A stretch of 54,866 nucleotides of DNA. Source: Candidatus Gastranaerophilales bacterium (GTDB lineage Bacteria > Cyanobacteriota > Vampirovibrionia > Gastranaerophilales > Gastranaerophilaceae). Positions 40,601-47,360 of this stretch are shown here, one piece after another (position 1 is the first letter of the stretch; every line of letters begins with the position of its first letter). The DNA lies in NCBI GenBank assembly GCA_944325785.1, contig CALVBN010000012.1:1-54866 (forward strand). The letters run 5' to 3'. A program made the position numbers and the translations under genes. Below the pieces are notes generated by a model. It did not search any database. It worked only from the letters and a program-made list of their open reading frames with translations, and was not told the origin of the DNA.

Positions 40601-41028
40601 GAGTCGTCAGAACGCATAGCATCTAAGCGAAGCGTTATATCTGTTAAAGCTTCTTTTTGAGAAACAACTTCTCTTGAAAAAACTGATAAATTTGTTGCAA
40701 CAATGTCGAAAAGTTCTTTTGCTTCACTTGATTTTAAAGAGTCAGAACTGTTTTTTAATAAATTAGAAAAAAGGGATTCTATAGCTCCAAACTTCGAAAC
40801 GAGAACGTTATGTCTTTCATCTAGATTTTGCTTTAATTCAGACAGAAATATTTTAATTAAATCAATATCTTCTTCTGTATTTAGTTTTTCAAGCTTGGAA
40901 TTAATTCCTGCCAAAAGTTTATCAACATCGGACGTGTTCAAGATACCTTGCGCCCTTATTGAATTTAAAAGTGTTTTTATAGTATCAAAATTTTCGGTAA
41001 TCTCTGAAAAATTATTTATTTCTGCCAT
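34636..41028 (-). CDS. Giant coiled-coil protein, 2130 aa
   Basis: No known family. One unbroken frame of 6.4 kb encodes an acidic, almost wholly helical protein rich in Leu, Ile, Asn, Ser, Asp, Glu and Lys, with heptad-like spacing from end to end and few Gly, Pro, Cys or Trp. No signal peptide, membrane helix or enzymatic domain is visible. Short similar phrases recur (for example SLLKTDMEHL, KISDASLQLEN, NDLDERTRNF) without clean tandem repeats. Its strong promoter (41065-41093) is independent, and its end overlaps the GlcD-like gene by 17 nt. A cytoskeletal or scaffold filament is the natural guess. Confidence 0.85.
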   Translation of the reverse strand: MAEINNFSEITENFDTIKTLLNSIRAQGILNTSDVDKLLAGINSKLEKLNTEEDIDLIKIFLSELKQNLDERHNVLVSKFGAIESLFSNLLKNSSDSLKSSEAKELFDIVATNLSVFSREVVSQKEALTDITLRLDAMRSDDSQKKDILKSISLLKTDMEHLSNGFDSIVLSLNENFKALINRLSEIDQSDAIKGFDAQLTDVVNSSNTILSALQMIDKKNLQIEDSIKVLATQEDINSTKKWLSDLTAKNHELTEAVDGLADKYYKIDNLAEKIDASVNIIAGLKALLEGNNQENTQLILDRLIGLENTLREISENQSFEDFKVSLEDTLKDITAGSLNLQNAFVNVSDEIQKINNNIKALDINISFQNVINTINKSEQELKSSVNDAANKLSQLVDVSLARTLNDISSSTDILNSRFKEAQLALSNLCEKNFGDVVENIENLRTVISQIDENIVSANNAIFSNVTDRLAIFENSLKTSLEKQEESVYNSSTQLVEQINNIKNLTGVIDYKLDASVIEINNSKREFSELKTSVQDMLGLDFVNVVKDLKVDLYASKEALSSAIENSSNELADKFSNDLFGKYELLISRLDSVEDEFKQAQLSALNNIKPILENISSSIVDILSYVSEKQDINLDGIDIKLANITEAVKENNLNYIENVRDIVDVIRTQVENSLIKVQNDNIEQISTVNVNIEKNCADLKEQIKYSYNKLLEVQDKFNELNNVLTVNNNSLNSNITSMTASAEKLQAEFDSKLVALKNALLSKIEDFKQEFTCENADKISELKFSSENFYSKNIENTITIKNELKSDISEMISELRLNFEDYAEKISDASLQLENSNKEINQGLDSKLDKLSDGLEKIDVSVNSLSAATTNSLTSTLAQLLDNFVSLKALMNSFNDKNAATFKENIDILVQDFTKLTERINEVDTAIDDDFTHQLSILEHNFEILTNNIEEFLKKGTTEISEKLNEGLDVISEKVSDSVATALCQYKERIEGLFDDISGKSEKQGQFIKNKVLELNSVLNTTLDKQNQALSLQVKEIASNLKAVLDENIEVTSADYDSLKLKLEDFSKKLERANQDLIANVKAQLDDMAKFVDSGLDIQAQEVNEKFEEISGKMQTVETVATELNNDVKTKISSIKNDFDKLKSGLSASLSENTVTLLNKLENVFKDLTAKNEEVAASVVVASADIKGDLKTSISTDLHEITALLDTKFTEFDELLENTAYSQQNSTLENAKNIIEELKSVQTSVKNQLEEIHNSISADISTETAALNEKIQTLFEEHSLNFTTQLANNGTRISEEMNTNLLELKTMFDSLNDRMDKDEIARMNVFQAQLKELSSSFNVLIEEAKNVTKTEVSAITEVLINNSKVLMDDVEQSIDNKVNTILASNADISAGELQTMEAFANKILEQTELSKQNTSACKDIIIDLVKKEFENITHNIEAETDVIVKDLLEQFELFKESQKDELSKLSVHVESSIEDYIYNYINDLKSYLDVKTDSSIINHKLDNLRSDLERSAEDVLSNINKLLEASVFTSALSDLKAANEILVSSMTEKLNQQISDFIEENVSKKFEEKLTLFDKKFIDTVVDKYEEVKIISSRYNNSFEVIQASVQELVSKFMESKNEIHSNLISMVESINNSISELGVSFVDLKAQILNKSFDEAFQASLNNQISGIENLVSQQLGYLEDISELCCNNLPELTEMNTLVKYGIQQSVQELAENISTNDAHLESELNKLKSDIITQFINVFNQISFVAEQEEILDFIQEKHSELITILSHIVTTVDSVENVKENLTVVDNKIDLLKDDINNINDKINSIISSNGDINYVYSLQDLESDIANLRLVLNEMKEDNKSKEFEELITSTNDIYKLVESIKTEMPKFELEEFKQDFNTLSEDIVSISTRTNKLILASDESYKTLQENLQDFKLVINDLDERTRNFAHEAGIDRIDNKLGAINSMIQNGAKTNQVFNQVFEYLAEWVDNAGAQITAISDKVETLDDIGQIKVMLEDLKAEAEDNTDSTELIEALSNVFEKQAKRISSLEAKLDRVIVETTINNKNNKIDMSPLEETLNRFLVAMDDKMASQQTKIDMLETKLEEAMALINPKDTQQLTKKVGGMDRQIAKLNKSIEKIASHVVEK

Positions 41029-41064
41029 ATACTTACTCTATCCCACATTCTACATTCACCACTT

Positions 41065-41093
41065 ATTATATACTAATATAAAAATAGTGACAA
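41065..41093 (-). promoter_or_regulatory. Promoter of the giant coiled-coil gene
   Basis: On the minus strand: TTGTCA (41088-41093), 17-bp spacer, TATAAT (41065-41070), with the ATG about 36 nt further on. Its -35 hexamer occupies the same bases as the -35 hexamer of the divergent spmA promoter. Confidence 0.7.
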
Positions 41094-41115
41094 ATACCAA
41101 TTTTTTTTCTAAGAT
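41087..41115 (+). promoter_or_regulatory. spmA promoter (leaderless), sharing its -35 with the giant gene
   Basis: GTGACA (41087-41092), 17-bp spacer, TAAGAT (41110-41115), then 6 nt and the ATG at 41122. No Shine-Dalgarno sequence is present. The -35 overlaps that of the opposite promoter by five bases. Confidence 0.55.
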
Positions 41116-41121
41116 TAACAT

Positions 41122-41706
41122 ATGAATTATATATTTTTTCTACTAATTAGTTTATCAATTATTGCAGGGATAATAAATAACAGGCTGGATGAAGTTGTAA
41201 ACTCCATGCTCTCAGGCGCTGATACAGCGGTAAAAATATCCTTGTCCCTAATAGGAATCATGGCTTTTTGGCTCGGAATTATGAGAATAGCAGAAAAATC
41301 TGGTCTTATACAAATTATCTCCAAAGTTCTTACGCCGATAGCAAAAATTCTTTTTAAAGATGTCAAAAAAGATTCTCCAGCAATAGGCGATATTGCAATG
41401 AGCATAAGCGCTAACGCCCTGGGGCTTACAAATGCAGCAACGCCTATCGGGCTAAAAGTAATGAAAGAACTGCAGGAAGAAAATCCGGAGAAAGATAAGG
41501 CAACAGACGCAATGTGCATGTTCTTGGGAATGAATACCGCAGGATTTCAAATTATTCCGGCAACGGTAATTGCGGTTCTTGCAGGAATAGGCGCAAAAAA
41601 TCCGACGGAAATCGTATTGCCGACACTTATAGTAACAACATTGTCATTTTTGACTGCTATTATAACTGCCTTAATATTTAAACGTATATGGAGGAAGTAT
41701 GATTAA
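41122..41706 (+). CDS. spmA: SpmA-like nucleoside-recognition (Gate domain) membrane protein
   Basis: A membrane protein with about five helices and the Gate/nucleoside-recognition pattern (SGADTAVKISLSLIGIMAFW, SISANALGLTNAATPIG, FLGMNTAGFQIIPATVIAV). In Bacillus, SpmA and SpmB affect spore core dehydration, but homologues occur widely in non-sporulating diderms. The length of 194 aa is normal. It overlaps spmB by 8 nt. The promoter ends 6 nt before the ATG. No other spore gene is in the window, so a transport role unrelated to sporulation is likely. Confidence 0.92.
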   Translation: MNYIFFLLISLSIIAGIINNRLDEVVNSMLSGADTAVKISLSLIGIMAFWLGIMRIAEKSGLIQIISKVLTPIAKILFKDVKKDSPAIGDIAMSISANALGLTNAATPIGLKVMKELQEENPEKDKATDAMCMFLGMNTAGFQIIPATVIAVLAGIGAKNPTEIVLPTLIVTTLSFLTAIITALIFKRIWRKYD

Positions 41707-42223
41707 CAAAATCTCCCTTTTAATACTTCCTATAATGATTCTATTTATTCTTACAGCAGGCTTAATAAAAAAAGTTCCGGTCTACGAAGAGTTTATAGAA
41801 GGAGCAAAAGACGGTTTTAAGGTATCTGTTTCAATCATACCATATCTTGTTGCTATAATAGTTGCAGTATCTATGTTTAGAGCTTCCGGCATTCTTGACT
41901 GCATGACAAAAATCAGCTCTAACATTATTCCGCCGGATATAATACCTATTATATTTACACGCTCGCTCTCCGGGACTGCAACACTCGGCCTTTTTTCAGA
42001 AATCGCTCATAAATTAGGTCCGGATTCTTATGTTACAAAATTAGCTGCAGTTATGGTCGGCAGTTCTGAAACAACATTTTACGTTCTTGCTGTCTATTTC
42101 GGTTCTATCGGAATTAAAAAATTTAAATATGCATTATTAACAGGATTGATTGCAGATTTTACAGGAATTGTACTAGCAATTTGGGCTGCAAGGGTGTTTT
42201 TTCTTGCCAGCACCGCGTCGTAG
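41699..42223 (+). CDS. spmB: SpmB-like nucleoside-recognition (Gate domain) membrane protein
   Basis: Partner of SpmA: 174 aa, about five helices, with EFIEGAKDGFKVSVSIIPYL, MFRASGILD, FTRSLSGTATLG and GSSETTFYVLAVYFGSIGI, all typical of SpmB. An AGGAAG-type site lies inside the spmA 3' end. The last 65 nt overlap the antisense 3' end of the zinc-ribbon gene. The pair probably forms one heteromeric membrane complex whose substrate is unknown. Confidence 0.92.
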   Translation: MINKISLLILPIMILFILTAGLIKKVPVYEEFIEGAKDGFKVSVSIIPYLVAIIVAVSMFRASGILDCMTKISSNIIPPDIIPIIFTRSLSGTATLGLFSEIAHKLGPDSYVTKLAAVMVGSSETTFYVLAVYFGSIGIKKFKYALLTGLIADFTGIVLAIWAARVFFLASTAS

Positions 42224-42527
42224 AGCAGTAGTGGTCTTCTTCTATAACCTGTTTTACAAGCACAGCAAAATTTATATCAATAAAATTTATTTTATCGATT
42301 TTCTCAATAATAAAATCTTCGCTTCCGCAATTAGAACAATAATGCAATTGCGGAGCTATTTTCCCGTTTTTAATTATTGCTCTTAGTTTTATCCCGCAAC
42401 AGGAACAGCGGGTAATATACCAATCATTCTTTATTAGCTTACCGCAATCCGGACAGTATGCTTTTTCGGCGCTTGGGGCGACATGCTCATGTGTACATTT
42501 TCTTGCAAATAAATTTAATAGCGACAT
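42159..42527 (-). CDS. Zinc-ribbon protein, 122 aa
   Basis: Four Cys pairs or near-pairs are visible: CPDCGK, RCSCCG, HYCSNCG and an N-terminal CTHEH, consistent with two zinc ribbons. The rest is a short alpha/beta segment. The start is supported by AGAGAGG about 7 nt upstream. The last 22 codons overlap the 3' end of spmB on the other strand, where the protein loses its order, so the true functional part is the first 100 residues. I recall no characterised homologue. A nucleic-acid or protein-binding adaptor is possible. Confidence 0.75.
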   Translation of the reverse strand: MSLLNLFARKCTHEHVAPSAEKAYCPDCGKLIKNDWYITRCSCCGIKLRAIIKNGKIAPQLHYCSNCGSEDFIIEKIDKINFIDINFAVLVKQVIEEDHYCSTTRCWQEKTPLQPKLLVQFL

Positions 42528-42832
42528 TTCTTGACCTCTCTGCAGTGTATTTAATTAATTCTTGTACTAAATCAATATTTGTAAAGATTTGTAACAAAAT
42601 AAATTTTTTATATCAATTATTAAAAAGACAAATACTTATTATATATATAAGGATATTAAATAACTAATACACATATATACATACTACACTTCACACATTA
42701 AAGTTTTTAGAGTCGTTAAGACTCTTTTTTTTTTACGAAATGTAACAAAATTTGAGTAAAATGTTACAAATAAGCAAATCTTTGATATTAAAATACTTTA
42801 TCTATTTATAATACAGTATAGGATTAGTGTGC
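42528..42832. other. 305-bp gene-free stretch with terminator and TGTAACA dyad
   Basis: No gene. The stretch holds a plus-strand terminator (42709-42734), a TGTAACA/TGTTACA pair (42741-42747 and 42762-42768) like those of the repeat elements at 10.7, 11.2 and 53.1 kb, and a TATAAT box (42807-42812) ahead of the next gene. A short transcript ending at the terminator is possible. Confidence 0.5.
42709..42734 (+). terminator. Terminator with ten-T run
   Basis: AGAGTC (42709-42714) and GACTCT (42720-42725) enclose a 5-nt loop and are followed by ten T residues to 42734. It points in the plus direction, about 490 nt past spmB, so it may end spmB read-through or a small RNA, or attenuate the following gene. 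Confidence 0.75.
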
Positions 42833-44692
42833 TTGAAAATTCAGAATACAACAACTCAAGATTATAAAATGCATCCGCAGAATCAGCCTTCTTTTAAAGC
42901 TGGCGCACTGGCACTAAATATGAGCGGTGCCACAATGCAATGGATAGAAAACGGCGGATTTCTTACCTCATTCTTAATACAAGACGGTCTGGGCATGACC
43001 CTTCCGAGAACTATTGCAGGATTCCTTAGAGATAAAGAAGTTACAGGTCATTATAATATACAAGAGGGCAAAGAAGTTTTAGGGCGAGAATCTTTAACAG
43101 GACCGTGTATGATGGCTGTGGCTCCTCTCGGACTATTACTTGCTGCAAAATTCGGGCATTCTACCAGTATAAATTCAGAGCTTATCAAAATATTCGGAAA
43201 TAATCTAAAAGAATATCTTGAAAATCCTAAATTTGAAAAATTGCTTCTAAAAGATCCTGAAAAATTTAAGCATGAATTCTATAAAATTAATATTGAAAAA
43301 ATGCTTGAACAAACCCTAGGTAAGGATAATGCTTCAAAAGAATCAGTTGATTATGTAATGAAGCAGCTAGCCAATTATGAAAAAATACCAAAAGATGTAC
43401 AACTGAAACGTTTCAGAGGGAAAGCAAAATACAGAAAAGAATGTATTAACAATATTGTCGAACATATTAATAACATTAAATACAATACAAATACTGACTT
43501 AGAAATGCTTCAGAAAGTGAAACTCGGAGCTGGCGGCAAAACATTTGCAACAAAAGATGCCGTTGATGGCATGCTTAAATATACGCATGATGCAATTACA
43601 GCAAACAAGTATTTAGAAAAACTTAATAGTGAGCTGGCTGACAGCATTAAACATAAATCACTGGCAAAACGTATGATAACTAATATATCACTGATGGCAG
43701 CAACTCTGGGTGTTTTATCGATATTACCTAAAATATATGCTCACAGTAATATTGCTCCAGGCGCCCGCAAGCATCAAGAAAAAGATAACAGCAATTCTAT
43801 TAATTTTAAAGGAAAAAATAAAAGCTTTAGTTTATTAGAAAAACTCGGACAAAAAATTGATAAGATAAAGAGCAGTTTTGTATCATCTGAGTTGGAATAT
43901 AACGGACATAATTTTACACATACTTTAATGGCAGGTTTGTCAATATTTGGACTTTTAGCACCAAGAGGGCTTAGGGCATATAACCGTGCGCAAGTTGATG
44001 AAAATGGGAAAAAAGACTTGACAGAACTATACGAAATATTTGTAAGAGATTTAACATCGAGTCTTGCAGTTGTTTTTGCAGTGCCAATGCTTACAAGAGC
44101 TGCTGTTACAATGTATGAAAAGCATACGGGTTTTGTTTTAATGCATAAAGCCAGAAATAATAACATCTTCAAAACGGCATTAGACTTGCTTAATCCATAT
44201 AGTAAAAGTCATGTATTAACAAATTCTGAAATTAATTCTTTATATGACAAAATTGACTCAAAGACGAAAATGGTTAATTTCTGTAAATATATTGACAATA
44301 ATGGCGGTGATTTGCAGAAAATTCTTTCTAAATCTCATAATTCATCGGTCTTAGCGAAGGAGAATTTTGACATATCAGCAATGAAGAATTTAAGAAAAGC
44401 AGATAAAAATAAAAAAATTACGGAATTTTTCGAAAAACTTAACGGTAAAAAAGCGGATGATATCATAAAAACTCTTATGAAAAATGCTCCAAAAGCTAAA
44501 AACAATAAAATAACAGCTTTCGCAAGAGGCTTAAACTCAATACCTGGAGTTTTAACGACATTCTTTATTTCTCCATATATTTTAGGCTGGTTTATTCCAA
44601 GATTAACATATAAAAATACTCGCCGTATCCATGAAAAGCAAGATAGGGAACGCGAGGCTATCAATGCTCAAAAACTAAAAACAAATGCTTAA
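42833..44692 (+). CDS. Hypothetical protein with membrane-associated helices, about 620 aa
   Basis: No known family. The start is uncertain: TTG at 42833 (MKIQN) has AGGA 9 nt upstream, GTG at 42827 is two codons earlier, and the first ATG is at 42872. Several Gly/Ala-rich hydrophobic helices occur (MMAVAPLGLLLAAKFGH, MITNISLMAATLGVLSIL, TLMAGLSIFGLLAPRG, LAVVFAVPMLTRAAV, VLTTFFISPYILGWFIP) between Lys/Asn-rich charged parts. A short FKG/FKA motif near the N-terminus (PSFKAG) and inside (INFKGK) may be a lineage feature. It converges with the lytic transglycosylase gene. Confidence 0.78.
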   Translation: MKIQNTTTQDYKMHPQNQPSFKAGALALNMSGATMQWIENGGFLTSFLIQDGLGMTLPRTIAGFLRDKEVTGHYNIQEGKEVLGRESLTGPCMMAVAPLGLLLAAKFGHSTSINSELIKIFGNNLKEYLENPKFEKLLLKDPEKFKHEFYKINIEKMLEQTLGKDNASKESVDYVMKQLANYEKIPKDVQLKRFRGKAKYRKECINNIVEHINNIKYNTNTDLEMLQKVKLGAGGKTFATKDAVDGMLKYTHDAITANKYLEKLNSELADSIKHKSLAKRMITNISLMAATLGVLSILPKIYAHSNIAPGARKHQEKDNSNSINFKGKNKSFSLLEKLGQKIDKIKSSFVSSELEYNGHNFTHTLMAGLSIFGLLAPRGLRAYNRAQVDENGKKDLTELYEIFVRDLTSSLAVVFAVPMLTRAAVTMYEKHTGFVLMHKARNNNIFKTALDLLNPYSKSHVLTNSEINSLYDKIDSKTKMVNFCKYIDNNGGDLQKILSKSHNSSVLAKENFDISAMKNLRKADKNKKITEFFEKLNGKKADDIIKTLMKNAPKAKNNKITAFARGLNSIPGVLTTFFISPYILGWFIPRLTYKNTRRIHEKQDREREAINAQKLKTNA

Positions 44693-44696
44693 ACGA

Positions 44697-45359
44697 TTAA
44701 AGATAAGTTGCTAATATAGATCTCACATAATTTTGAGTCTCTTTATAGGGCGGGACGCCGTCATATTTATCTACAGCACCGGGACCGGCATTATATGCAG
44801 CAAGTGCCAGTATAACATTACCATTATATCTATTTAGCATAGATTTAAGGTACTTAATACCGCCTTCAACATTTTGAGCCGGATCCATAGGATTTGTGAC
44901 TCCGAGTCCTTTAGCTGTTGCCGGCATCAATTGCATAAGCCCCATAGCACCTACTCTGGATTTTGCATTGGGGTTGAAACCTGATTCCTGCTTAATAAGA
45001 GCATTAACCAGTTTTTCATCTACGCCATGCTTTTTAGACAACTGTGAAACAAGATTTTTTATTTGTTCTTTTGTTGTAATTTTTTCTGGTAATGAAGCAG
45101 TAGAACCTGTATAAATATTAGCATTTACTCTTGACGCCGGAGTTAATAGATCACCGAACTTTACATTTGCAGTTTTTTTTAAAACACTGTCAAAAGACTG
45201 TATATTTGTAGGCGTTTCAGATGTCTGCGCCGGAGATTTTTCAACAGGTGTCCATTGTGCATTTAAGGTATTTATATAATTATTCATTTGCACAGCGCGC
45301 TGCATTGCGCTTGTTTTTCCTGATGATGATAATAAATTTTGAATCATTGATGAAAACAT
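44697..45359 (-). CDS. Lytic transglycosylase (SLT domain) without signal peptide
   Basis: The C-terminal 115 residues form an SLT domain that cleaves peptidoglycan between MurNAc and GlcNAc. The catalytic glutamate is E125 in LIKQESGFNPNAKS, followed by GAMGLMQLMPATAKGLG and LALAAYNAGPGAVDKYDGVP. The N-terminal 90 residues are Ser/Thr/Asn-rich and probably disordered. No cleavable signal peptide is visible, which is odd for an enzyme acting outside the membrane; a non-classical route or a missed upstream start should be considered. The AAAGGA site is 12 nt from the ATG. Confidence 0.9.
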   Translation of the reverse strand: MFSSMIQNLLSSSGKTSAMQRAVQMNNYINTLNAQWTPVEKSPAQTSETPTNIQSFDSVLKKTANVKFGDLLTPASRVNANIYTGSTASLPEKITTKEQIKNLVSQLSKKHGVDEKLVNALIKQESGFNPNAKSRVGAMGLMQLMPATAKGLGVTNPMDPAQNVEGGIKYLKSMLNRYNGNVILALAAYNAGPGAVDKYDGVPPYKETQNYVRSILATYL

Positions 45360-45537
45360 AAATTAATAAATCCTTTCAGTAAGGTAAACGTAACAAATAC
45401 TAAAATTCTTGAGTTTTTTGTATAAAATATCCACTATTTGGTTTAATAATATATATAAAATAGTCAATCAGCATGATATTATATAGATTTTTTTTTTATA
45501 ATATGGTATTATTGAGCATAGTATGGGAGAGTGTTAG

Positions 45538-47349
45538 GTGAATACTGATAATTTTTTAATAGAAGAGAGAGATTTAGAGCTTGCACAAGACATATGCAGA
45601 TTGATTCCTGAAGAAGGAATTAGAAATCGAGCTGTTGCAAATGCTGTCGCAGCAAATATTGCTGAAAAATTCTTTGATAAAGAAACTTACAAAGTTGACA
45701 GTATTTCTGGCTTGCATAATATAGGAGCTGTGCTTGAGGATATCGATATAAGTGATATTTATATTAATAACTCGTACATAGATGTCCGCATTTATTTCAA
45801 TGAGGATACATTATGTATTCCCAAGGCTCATTTTGATAATAATCTTACTCCAAGTGCTTATATGTTTGTTAAGGCTAATCCAGAACTTTCCGGAGCTACT
45901 GTTACAGGTTTTATTCTTCCGGAAAATGTTGATAAAACAAGTCTTAATGGAGATTATTATGTAGTCGAAGAGAATTCTCTGGTTTCTTTTTATGATATAG
46001 AAACAAATCTTATATATACTGAGGACAACTATGCAGTAGATGATGAAGAAATTTATGCATACATAGAAGGAAGAATTGAAGATAAAAGCCTATTTTATAG
46101 AAAACTTACAGCTTCAGAAAGTGCTCGTTTAAAACTGGCAAAAGTAATTAAAGCTCAATATATATTTAATTTTGTTTCCATCCCTGAAGATGCAGATTTT
46201 CAGGAGAATGCAGAAGAAACTTCTTTGGATTTTCAGCTGGCCGATAATTTCGAAATTGTGGCAAATGAAAATGCGGCAGAGGAACTTGATTCTGATGATG
46301 ATTTTGCAAGTCTGCTGGATGATGCAGATGCTGCTGAAATAATAGAAGATTCTGATGAACTTAATACTGATGAGCAGGAAGCTTTAAAATTTGATGATTT
46401 AGGTGAAAATAATAATCAAGAAGAGTTAAAAGAAGAAATAAGCAATTCTATAGATGAACCTGAAAATTCTTTTGAATATAAAACAGTAACTTCGCCCAGT
46501 CTTGATTCTTCAGAAGTAGACACATACGAAGCTTTGTTAAATGAAGATAATAATATTGAAACTGTTAATGATGAGTTGAAGGGAAATCAGTCGCCAGACA
46601 AAAACGCTGTTAATCAGCCTGCGGCAGAAGAATCTATTAATACATTATTTGAAGATAGTAGTGCATCAGAAGAAGCTGGAGAGGAGGAATTCTACACACC
46701 TCCCAAAAAACAAGGTTCATCTTTTAAAATTTTGTTATTAATAGCATTGCTAGCAGTATTAGGAGGAGTCGGGTATTTTGGATATACTAAATTTACAGCA
46801 TCTTCTGAAGATGATACACAAACCAACTTAATTTCTGATTCTGTTCAGGAAGATAATGTTAAAGAACAAGAGTCAGCAAATCCAAAAACACAAGACGCTA
46901 TGCCAATTGAAACAGTAGAGGCTTCCGCTCCAAATGATGCGCACGAGGAAGCTGCTTCCGTATCAATTCCAGCAATAGAACAAAATTTAGATGCTTCAAT
47001 TCTTGTTTCAAATTTAAAGGTTGATTGGGAGGTCCCTGCAGGATATGCATCTAATACTTCAGCCAAGAGATATCTTGTAAAACTCGGGAAAATTATTCAA
47101 CTAAATTTAAAAACAGAACTACTTCTACTGAGCAAGCCGCCTATAACAAATAAGATAGCGGTAGAAATAAAGTATAATCCGGGAAGTAAAAAATTTGAAA
47201 CATCCGGAGTTACTATTTCAAGCGGCGAAAAATCCGTTGATGATTTGATCATGCAAACTGTTAATAAAGCGCTTTCTATGAATTTGAACATGAATACAAA
47301 TTCATTCAGTAAACTGCAAGGGAATCCGGTTTTAGTAATTCATTTATAA
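45538..47349 (+). CDS. Single-pass membrane protein with acidic linker and TonB/TolA-like C-terminus
   Basis: No firm family. The GTG start (45538) has GGGAGAG 7 nt upstream; 603 aa. Residues 1-220 form a folded cytoplasmic domain that faintly resembles cyanobacterial DUF1822. Residues 220-390 are a strongly acidic, low-complexity linker. One transmembrane helix lies at about 399-420 (ILLLIALLAVLGGVGYFGY). After a second acidic stretch, the last 100 residues (VDWEVPAGY, IAVEIKYNPGSKKFETSGV, LIMQTVNKALSMN) look like a TonB/TolA C-terminal domain. It is first of a three-gene operon (12-nt gap to the next). A signal or force transducer across the inner membrane is the inferred role. Confidence 0.78.
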   Translation: MNTDNFLIEERDLELAQDICRLIPEEGIRNRAVANAVAANIAEKFFDKETYKVDSISGLHNIGAVLEDIDISDIYINNSYIDVRIYFNEDTLCIPKAHFDNNLTPSAYMFVKANPELSGATVTGFILPENVDKTSLNGDYYVVEENSLVSFYDIETNLIYTEDNYAVDDEEIYAYIEGRIEDKSLFYRKLTASESARLKLAKVIKAQYIFNFVSIPEDADFQENAEETSLDFQLADNFEIVANENAAEELDSDDDFASLLDDADAAEIIEDSDELNTDEQEALKFDDLGENNNQEELKEEISNSIDEPENSFEYKTVTSPSLDSSEVDTYEALLNEDNNIETVNDELKGNQSPDKNAVNQPAAEESINTLFEDSSASEEAGEEEFYTPPKKQGSSFKILLLIALLAVLGGVGYFGYTKFTASSEDDTQTNLISDSVQEDNVKEQESANPKTQDAMPIETVEASAPNDAHEEAASVSIPAIEQNLDASILVSNLKVDWEVPAGYASNTSAKRYLVKLGKIIQLNLKTELLLLSKPPITNKIAVEIKYNPGSKKFETSGVTISSGEKSVDDLIMQTVNKALSMNLNMNTNSFSKLQGNPVLVIHL

Positions 47350-47360
47350 GAGAGAGTTAT

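Noticed and set aside
41122..42223. spmA/spmB as evidence of a spore former
   Set aside because: The pair occurs in many non-sporulating bacteria, and no other spore gene is visible.
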